Assembly (NCBI RefSeq): GCF_003595175.1 | Contig: NZ_CP032419.1 | Coordinates: forward strand, 1,426,001-1,490,000 | DNA: 64,000 nucleotides | DNA from: Pseudomonas cavernae | GTDB taxonomy: Bacteria > Pseudomonadota > Gammaproteobacteria > Pseudomonadales > Pseudomonadaceae | Reading direction: 5' to 3' | Shown: in pieces, positions 59,384 to 64,000 of the stretch | Layout of the letters: each line of letters opens with the position of its first letter | Numbering within the stretch: the stretch's first letter is position 1 | The notes under the pieces: generated by a model | Told to the model about the DNA's origin: nothing | What the model saw: the letters and a program-made list of their open reading frames with translations, nothing else | Databases searched by the model: none | Position numbers and translations under genes: made by a program

Positions 59384-60274
59384 TCAGGCGGCCTTGGCAT
59401 GCGCCTGTCGCGGCCACAGCTGCGCCACCAGCATGCCGACGAACATCAGGGCGCAGCCGAGATAGCCGCGCAGATGCAGCGATTCGCTGAGCAGCAGGGC
59501 ACCGGCGATGGCGGCGAACACCGCCTCCAGCGAGAGGATGATCGCCGCGTGCGAGGCGATGGCGTGCTTCTGTGCGATGACCTGCAGGGTGTAACCGATG
59601 CCCACCGAGATCACCCCGCCGTAGATGATCGCCGGGCCGGCCGCGACTATGGCGTGCCAGTCGATTTCTTCGAAGCCCAGCGCCAGCAGCAGGCTGATCA
59701 CGGCGCAGACCACGAACTGGATGGCGGACAGGCGGATCGGGTCATAACGGCTGGCGAAGAAGCCCACCAGCAACACATGCGCGCCCCAGACGAAGGCGCC
59801 GGCCAGTTGCAGCCAATCGCCGGAGGCCACGTGGAAGTTTTCGCCGACGCTGAGCAGGAACATGCCGACCACCGCCAGGCTGGCGCCGAGCCAGGTGCCC
59901 ATGCCGGTGCGATGGCCGAGGAACAGGCCGAGCAGTGGCACGATGATCACGTACAGACCGGTGATGAAGCCGGAGTTGGTCACGCTGGTGAACAGCAGGC
60001 CGACCTGCTGCAGGTTGATGCCCAGCGCCAGCGCCACGCCCATCAGCCCGCCGCCGAACCAGAGGCCGCGGTTGAGCGGCGGCTTTTCTGTCGCGCTCGG
60101 GCGGCGCAGCAGCACCAGCGGCAGCAGCACCAGCGAGCCGAGGGCGAAGCGCAGGCCGGAATACAGGTAGGGGCCGATATGGTCCATGCCCAGGCGTTGG
60201 GCGACGAAGGCGCTGCCCCAGATCATCGCGGTGATCAACATCAACAGGTCGGCGCGCAGAGCTTGGCTTCGCAT
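59384..60274 (-). CDS. DMT-superfamily transporter (two EamA domains)
   Basis: 296-residue inner-membrane protein with 10 predicted TM segments in two EamA repeats. Each begins with a WGS/WGA motif (MITAMIWGSAFVAQRLG and LAGAFVWGAHVLLVGF). Probably an exporter or permease for small metabolites; substrate unknown. Start ATG 60274 (MRSQALRAD) chosen over the in-frame 60319. Convergent with the DTW gene (9 bp between stops). Confidence 0.9.
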   Translation of the reverse strand: MRSQALRADLLMLITAMIWGSAFVAQRLGMDHIGPYLYSGLRFALGSLVLLPLVLLRRPSATEKPPLNRGLWFGGGLMGVALALGINLQQVGLLFTSVTNSGFITGLYVIIVPLLGLFLGHRTGMGTWLGASLAVVGMFLLSVGENFHVASGDWLQLAGAFVWGAHVLLVGFFASRYDPIRLSAIQFVVCAVISLLLALGFEEIDWHAIVAAGPAIIYGGVISVGIGYTLQVIAQKHAIASHAAIILSLEAVFAAIAGALLLSESLHLRGYLGCALMFVGMLVAQLWPRQAHAKAA

Positions 60275-60399
60275 GGTGGGGTCTCGGCTGGAAAAGCGGC
60301 AAACTGTGCCGTAAAGCATTCAACTTGACCACCCTGGCAGCTCTCGGCATGCTGAGCGCCGCCTCCGGCCCACCACTATTAGAAGAACAGGATCTGCCC

Positions 60400-61050
60400 A
60401 TGGCTGCTTACGAAATCCTGATTGCCGACGACCATCCACTGTTTCGCAGCGCGCTGCAGCAAGCCCTGACCCTAGGTCTGGGCTCCGATGTGCGGCTGGT
60501 TGAGGCCGCCAGCATCGCCGAGCTGGAAGCCTGTCTGGGCGAGAAGGCCGACTGGGATCTGGTCCTGCTCGACCTCAACATGCCAGGCGCCTACGGTTAT
60601 TCCGGCCTGGTCCTACTGCGTGGCCAGTACCCGCAGATCCCGGTGGTAATGATCTCGGCGCAGGAAGAGGCGGCGGTGGTGGCGCGGGCGCGCGAGTTCG
60701 GTGCCAGCGGTTTCATTCCCAAGTCCAGCCCGCTGGAAACCATCCAGCAGGCCGTGCGCCTGGTGCTCGACGGTGACACCTGGTGGCCACCGCAAACCCA
60801 GGCAGTGGCCAGCGTCTCGGCCGAGGCGAAAGCCGCCAGCGCCGGCCTGGCCAGCCTGACGCCGCAGCAGTTCCGCGTCCTCACCATGGTCTGCGACGGC
60901 CTGCTGAACAAGCAGATCGCCTACGAGCTGAACGTCTCCGAGGCGACCATCAAGGCCCACGTGACGGCGATCTTCCGTAAGCTCGGGGTGCGTACCCGCA
61001 CCCAGGCGGCCCTGTTGTTGCAACAATTGGAATCCATTCCCGCCGGTTAA
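60400..61050 (+). CDS. erdR: LuxR/NarL-type response regulator ErdR
   Basis: 216 residues. Receiver domain with Asp10-Asp11, phosphoacceptor Asp58 (VLLDLNMPG), Ser86 and Lys108 (PKSS). A C-terminal LuxR HTH at about 150-212 (LTPQQFRVLTMVCDGLLNKQIAYELNVSEATIKAHV). In P. aeruginosa ErdR (PA3604) controls ethanol oxidation and acetate/propionate metabolism; assignment by similarity and the erdR-dgkA order. Start 60400 (MAAYEILIADDHP) with CAGGAT upstream; the frame from 60325 is the leader. Confidence 0.9.
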   Translation: MAAYEILIADDHPLFRSALQQALTLGLGSDVRLVEAASIAELEACLGEKADWDLVLLDLNMPGAYGYSGLVLLRGQYPQIPVVMISAQEEAAVVARAREFGASGFIPKSSPLETIQQAVRLVLDGDTWWPPQTQAVASVSAEAKAASAGLASLTPQQFRVLTMVCDGLLNKQIAYELNVSEATIKAHVTAIFRKLGVRTRTQAALLLQQLESIPAG

Positions 61051-61063
61051 ACCGGCGGGCTTT
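61039..61063 (+). terminator. Terminator overlapping the erdR stop codon
   Basis: CCCGCCGG TTAAA CCGGCGGG then CTTTC. The loop holds the erdR TAA stop, so the last erdR codons form the left stem. Confidence 0.75.
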
Positions 61064-61125
61064 CACGCATTTTTGACTGCGCCCGGGCTAGCTTGCGGTG
61101 CCTTCCGACTCGGTAGTTGCGTTCT

Positions 61126-61491
61126 ATGTCGCCCTTCAAAGGCCAGACCGGCCTGAAACGTATCCTCAACGCCGCCGGCTATTCGCTGGACGGCCTGCGC
61201 GCCGCCTTCACCGGCGAGGCCGCCTTCCGCCAGTTGGTGCTGCTCAATGTGGTGCTGATTCCACTGGCGTTCTTCTGCGACGTCAGCCGCGGCGAGCGCG
61301 CCCTGCTGATCGCCGTGTGCCTGCTGGCGCTGATCGTCGAGTTGCTCAATTCGGCGGTGGAGGCGGCCATCGACCGCATCTCCCTGGAACAGCACCCGCT
61401 GTCGAAGAACGCCAAGGACATGGGCAGCGCCGCGCAGTTCATCGCCCTTAGCCTGATCACCGTGGTCTGGGCCACCGTTCTGCTCGGTTGA
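61126..61491 (+). CDS. dgkA: Diacylglycerol kinase
   Basis: 121-residue trimeric inner-membrane enzyme that rephosphorylates diacylglycerol to phosphatidate. N-terminal amphipathic helix KGQTGLKRILNAAGYSLDGLR, three TM segments, and the signature ELLNSAVEAAIDR with catalytic Glu. Start 61126 (MSPFKGQTG). The stop is 6 bp before palindromic repeat copy 2. Confidence 0.96.
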   Translation: MSPFKGQTGLKRILNAAGYSLDGLRAAFTGEAAFRQLVLLNVVLIPLAFFCDVSRGERALLIAVCLLALIVELLNSAVEAAIDRISLEQHPLSKNAKDMGSAAQFIALSLITVVWATVLLG

Positions 61492-61497
61492 CTGCTC

Positions 61498-61699
61498 AGA
61501 GCCTGTTCACGATCTGCTGCGCGTCGGCCAGACGGCGTTAAAAACAGCCTCGGAAAGCAGCTTGCTGCTAACGCGCTTCAGCGCGACCCGAAGGGCGAGT
61601 GAAACGAGTCATGCTCATTTACAGCGCGTAAACTCCGCTTCCTCAGCAGTTTTTGCCTGCCTTGCCTGACTCTAGCTCGCGATATCGTGAACAGGCTCT
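61498..61699. repeat. Palindromic dispersed repeat, copy 2
   Basis: 202-bp element with near-perfect ends AGAGCCTGTTCACGAT (61498-61513) and ATCGTGAACAGGCTCT (61684-61699). Inner hairpins AGCAGCTTGCTGCT (61556-61569) and CGCGCTTCAGCGCG follow the layout of copy 1. Compared with copy 1, paired bases in the hairpin and in both terminal arms have changed together. Lies between convergent dgkA and finR; its last base is part of the finR stop codon. Confidence 0.92.
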
Positions 61700-62625
61700 C
61701 AGGCAAGCGTCGGCAGCACGATCGCGTCGCTGCGCGTTACTCCGGCGGTCAGTTCGCGGCACAGGTCGAGGAATTCGCGCATGGCGGCGGTCTGGTACTT
61801 TTGTTTGTGCCAGATGAAGTAGAACTGCCGGGTCAGGTCCAGCTCCGGGGTTTCCACCGCCACCAGGCTGCCGCGGCGGAAGGCATCGCGCAGCGCCAGG
61901 CGGGAGATGCAGCCGATGCCCAGGCCGGATTCCACCGCACGCTTGATCGCCTCGGTGTGCTCCAGCTCCAGACGGATGTTCAGCGCCGTGCGGTGATGGC
62001 GCATGGCATGGTCGAAGGTCAGGCGCGTGCCCGAGCCCTGTTCGCGGAGAATCCAGGCCTCGCGGGTGAGTTCGTCGAGGCTGGCCTGGCCGCGCTGCGC
62101 CAGCGGATGCTGCGGGGCGCAGAACACCACCAGCTCGTCCTCGACCCAGGGCTGCACCTCGATCTCCGGGTGCTGGCAATCGCCTTCGATTAGACCCAGA
62201 TCCAGTTCGTAGTGGGCGATCTGTTGGACGATATTCGCCGTGTTCTGCACGTGCAGGCGCACCCGGCATTCGGGGTGGCGCTGCATGAAACTGCCGATCA
62301 GCAGGGTCGCCAGGTAGTTGCCGACTGTCAGGGTGGCACCGACAGCCAGCGAACCGAAGCCACTCTTGCCGATGAGCAGGCGCTCGATCTCCTTGGCCTG
62401 GTCGAGCAGCGCCACCGCCTGCGGCAGCAGCTGGCGGCCGAGAGCGTTGAGGTTCAGGCGCTTGCCGGCGCGGTCGAACAGTTGGCAGTCGGATTGCCGC
62501 TCCAGCTCGGTCAGTGAAGTACTGGTCGCCGATTGCGACAACGCCAGCGATTGCGCGGCACGCGAGACGCTTTCCTGCTGGGCAATGGCGACGAACACCT
62601 GAAGTTGGCGCAAGGTAAATCGCAT
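61699..62625 (-). CDS. finR: LysR-family regulator FinR
   Basis: 308 residues. N-terminal HTH (about 1-60: MRFTLRQLQVFVAIAQQESV, SQSATSTSLTELERQ) and a LysR effector-binding domain. Divergent from fpr with a 117-bp gap. In P. putida and P. aeruginosa FinR activates the neighbouring fpr under superoxide/redox stress; role inferred from family and position. Its stop codon overlaps the end of palindromic repeat copy 2, so the insertion may have set or altered the C-terminus. Confidence 0.9.
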   Translation of the reverse strand: MRFTLRQLQVFVAIAQQESVSRAAQSLALSQSATSTSLTELERQSDCQLFDRAGKRLNLNALGRQLLPQAVALLDQAKEIERLLIGKSGFGSLAVGATLTVGNYLATLLIGSFMQRHPECRVRLHVQNTANIVQQIAHYELDLGLIEGDCQHPEIEVQPWVEDELVVFCAPQHPLAQRGQASLDELTREAWILREQGSGTRLTFDHAMRHHRTALNIRLELEHTEAIKRAVESGLGIGCISRLALRDAFRRGSLVAVETPELDLTRQFYFIWHKQKYQTAAMREFLDLCRELTAGVTRSDAIVLPTLA

Positions 62626-62742
62626 ATCTATATAACCGATAACCTATATCTTAATAATCCACTTAACAGATATTGTGCCCGCCATTAGAATGCCGCGCCA
62701 TAGCCCTTATCGGGCGTGTGTGTTTTTTCCGAGGAAGCCTGC
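62626..62742. promoter_or_regulatory. finR-fpr divergent control region
   Basis: fpr promoter TTAACA (62663-62668), 17-bp spacer, TAGAAT (62686-62691). Upstream is an A+T-rich stretch (62623-62662) containing GATAACCTATATC with GATA/TATC inversion and further AT-rich half-site-like sequence, a plausible FinR operator just upstream of -35. Confidence 0.7.
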
Positions 62743-63522
62743 ATGAGCAATCTGAACGTAGAGCGTGTGCTCAGCGTCCATCACTGGAACGATACCCTGT
62801 TCAGCTTCAAGACCACCCGCGACCCGGGCCTGCGTTTTGAAAACGGCCAGTTCGTGATGATCGGCCTGCAACAAGAGAATGGCCGCCCGCTGATGCGTGC
62901 CTACTCCATCGCCAGTCCGAACTACGAAGAGCATCTGGAATTCTTCAGCATCAAGGTTCCGGACGGCCCGCTGACCTCCAAGCTGCAGCACCTGCAACCC
63001 GGCGATGAGCTAATGGTCAGCCGCAAGCCGACCGGCACCCTGCTGCTCAGCGACCTGTTGCCCGGCAAGCACCTGTACCTGCTCAGCACCGGCACCGGTC
63101 TGGCGCCGTTCATGAGCGTGATCCAGGACCCGGAAACCTACGAGCGGTTCGAGAAGGTCATCCTCGTTCACGGCGTGCGCTACGTGAACGAAGTCGCCTA
63201 CCAAAAGTTCATCACCGAGCACCTGCCGCAGAATGAATTCTTCGGCGATGCGCTGAAGGACAAACTGATCTACTACCCGACCGTGACCCGCGAGCCGTTC
63301 GAGAACCAGGGGCGTCTGACCGACCTGATGCGCAGCGGCAAGCTGTTCGACGACATCGGCCTGCCGCCGATCAATCCGCAGGACGACCGCGCGATGATCT
63401 GCGGTAGCCCGAGCATGCTCGACGAGACCAGCGAAGTGCTCGACAGCTTCGGCCTGAAGATCTCCGCGCGCATGGGCGAGCCGGGTGACTACCTGATCGA
63501 GCGCGCCTTCGTCGAGAAGTAA
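62743..63522 (+). CDS. fpr: Ferredoxin-NADP(+) reductase
   Basis: 259 residues. FAD enzyme exchanging electrons between NADPH and ferredoxin or flavodoxin, supporting redox and iron homeostasis. FAD motif RAYSIASPN at about 50-58, NADP-binding STGTGLAPFMS, and C-terminal GEPGDYLIERAFVEK. Start ATG 62743 (MSNLNVERVLSVHHW) with GAGGAAG upstream; the upstream in-frame GTG at 62716 adds nine residues. FdxA in this window is a possible electron partner. Confidence 0.96.
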   Translation: MSNLNVERVLSVHHWNDTLFSFKTTRDPGLRFENGQFVMIGLQQENGRPLMRAYSIASPNYEEHLEFFSIKVPDGPLTSKLQHLQPGDELMVSRKPTGTLLLSDLLPGKHLYLLSTGTGLAPFMSVIQDPETYERFEKVILVHGVRYVNEVAYQKFITEHLPQNEFFGDALKDKLIYYPTVTREPFENQGRLTDLMRSGKLFDDIGLPPINPQDDRAMICGSPSMLDETSEVLDSFGLKISARMGEPGDYLIERAFVEK

Positions 63523-63541
63523 GCGCCAGCGTTGTATCCCC

Positions 63542-63567
63542 AAGCCCGCCCATCGGCGGGCTTTTTC
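63542..63567 (+). terminator. Terminator of fpr
   Basis: AAGCCCGCC CATC GGCGGGCTTTTTC, 20 bp after the fpr stop. The T-tract is part of a short direct repeat that reappears at 63772-63781. Confidence 0.92.
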
Positions 63568-63570
63568 TTG

Positions 63571-63772
63571 GCTATGTCCCAGTTACGTGTTGGGACGCAC
63601 AGGCCTAGTAGGTGATGCCTGAGGCGATGATTCGTAGGGTGGGTTAGCCGTAGGCGTAACCCACCGACCAGGTTGGACGCTGGTGTCCAGGGTGGCGCCG
63701 CCGCTGGTGGGTTACGCCGCTACGCGGCTAACCCACAAAAAGCGCTGTGCAACCCTTAACTGGTACATAGCC
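63571..63772. repeat. MITE-like element with terminal inverted repeats
   Basis: About 202 bp. Left end GCTATGTCCCAGTTACGTGT and right end, read as reverse complement, GGCTATGTACCAGTTAAGGG form an imperfect terminal inverted repeat of about 23 bp. Inside are two inverted copies of a GTGGGTTAGCCG...GCGTAACCCAC palindrome (about 63636-63663 and 63706-63736). Flanked by the direct repeat CTTTTTCTTG (63561-63570 and 63772-63781), resembling a target-site duplication. No open frame. Confidence 0.8.
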
Positions 63773-63789
63773 TTTTTCTTGGCTCTGTC

Positions 63790-64000
63790 TCAGCCCTGGC
63801 TGAAGCGCTGGCCCGACAGCGCCGGATGGTAGAGCGGCTGGATCTTGTTGCCGGCCGGATCGAGCAGATGGAAGCTCCAGGCGCCGTCGCCATGGGCGAA
63901 TGGCCGGTCGAGCAGGGTCACGCCCCGGGCTTGCAGATAGTCGTACCAGGCCTGCAGCTCCTCCCGGCTGTCGACGACGAAGCCGTAGTGGTCGACCGCC
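63790..64000 (-). CDS. VOC/glyoxalase-family protein, C-terminal part
   Basis: Seventy codons including the stop, cut by the right window end (gene continues past 64000). The translation contains VDHYGFVVDS, LLDRPFAHGDGAWSFHLLDP and AGNKIQPLYHP, the typical beta-alpha-beta-beta-beta module and a D-P-x-G-N metal/substrate region of vicinal-oxygen-chelate proteins (glyoxalase, bleomycin-resistance or dioxygenase type). Substrate unknown. Its stop lies 9 bp beyond the second flanking direct repeat of the MITE-like element. Confidence 0.8.
   Translation of the reverse strand, partial: AVDHYGFVVDSREELQAWYDYLQARGVTLLDRPFAHGDGAWSFHLLDPAGNKIQPLYHPALSGQRFSQG

Overview
The window reads as chromosomal core DNA of a gamma-proteobacterium of the genus Pseudomonas (broad sense). 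The evidence is high G+C, Pseudomonas-type protein sequences throughout, the order nlpD-rpoS-rsmZ-fdxA-mutS-cinA-recA-recX, and a GacA-box-driven RsmZ small RNA next to rpoS. The species cannot be fixed from the sequence alone. I see no prophage, CRISPR array, complete insertion sequence, tRNA or rRNA.

Layout. (1) 1-7.4 kb: the tail of an unidentified gene, a cold-shock protein, then a leftward set ndvB-dapE-rlmA-hypothetical, and a YqhD-type alcohol dehydrogenase. (2) 7.5-16.4 kb: rightward tcdA facing a long leftward series map-glnD-dapC-arsC-like-dapD-csdA-csdE (Met-aminopeptidase, nitrogen signalling, lysine/diaminopimelate synthesis, sulfur mobilisation). (3) 16.5-31.2 kb: rightward translation and cell-envelope superoperon rpsB-tsf-pyrH-frr-uppS-cdsA-dxr-rseP-bamA-skp-lpxD-fabZ-lpxA-lpxB-rnhB. 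(4) 31.3-42.5 kb: dnaE, accA, tilS, pyrG, kdsA, eno, ftsB, ispD. (5) 42.7-45.7 kb: divergent gfnR / adhC-fghA formaldehyde detoxification. (6) 45.8-50.8 kb: ispF-truD-surE-pcm-nlpD-rpoS. (7) 50.8-56.5 kb: the rsmZ locus, fdxA, mutS, cinA/pncC, recA under a LexA box, recX. (8) 56.6-64 kb: LOG-family protein, a small secreted protein, DTW-domain tRNA modification enzyme, DMT transporter, erdR, dgkA, the divergent finR / fpr pair, and the end of a VOC-family protein.

Themes that link the genes: lipid A, Kdo, isoprenoid, phospholipid and outer-membrane assembly all lie in regions 3-4; lysine/DAP synthesis is split between dapE and dapC/dapD; stress, repair and global regulation are in regions 6-7; redox response is in region 8.

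The most interesting unexplained structures are non-coding. A family of about 200-bp imperfect palindromes occurs twice (42459-42655 and 61498-61699). Its hairpins and terminal arms carry compensatory base changes, and both copies lie between convergent genes where, from memory, gene order differs from P. aeruginosa PAO1. A second MITE-like element (about 63571-63772) has terminal inverted repeats and a 9-10-bp flanking duplication, and lies in the T-tract of the fpr terminator. No new protein-coding system was found; the coding content is almost entirely well-known core genes.
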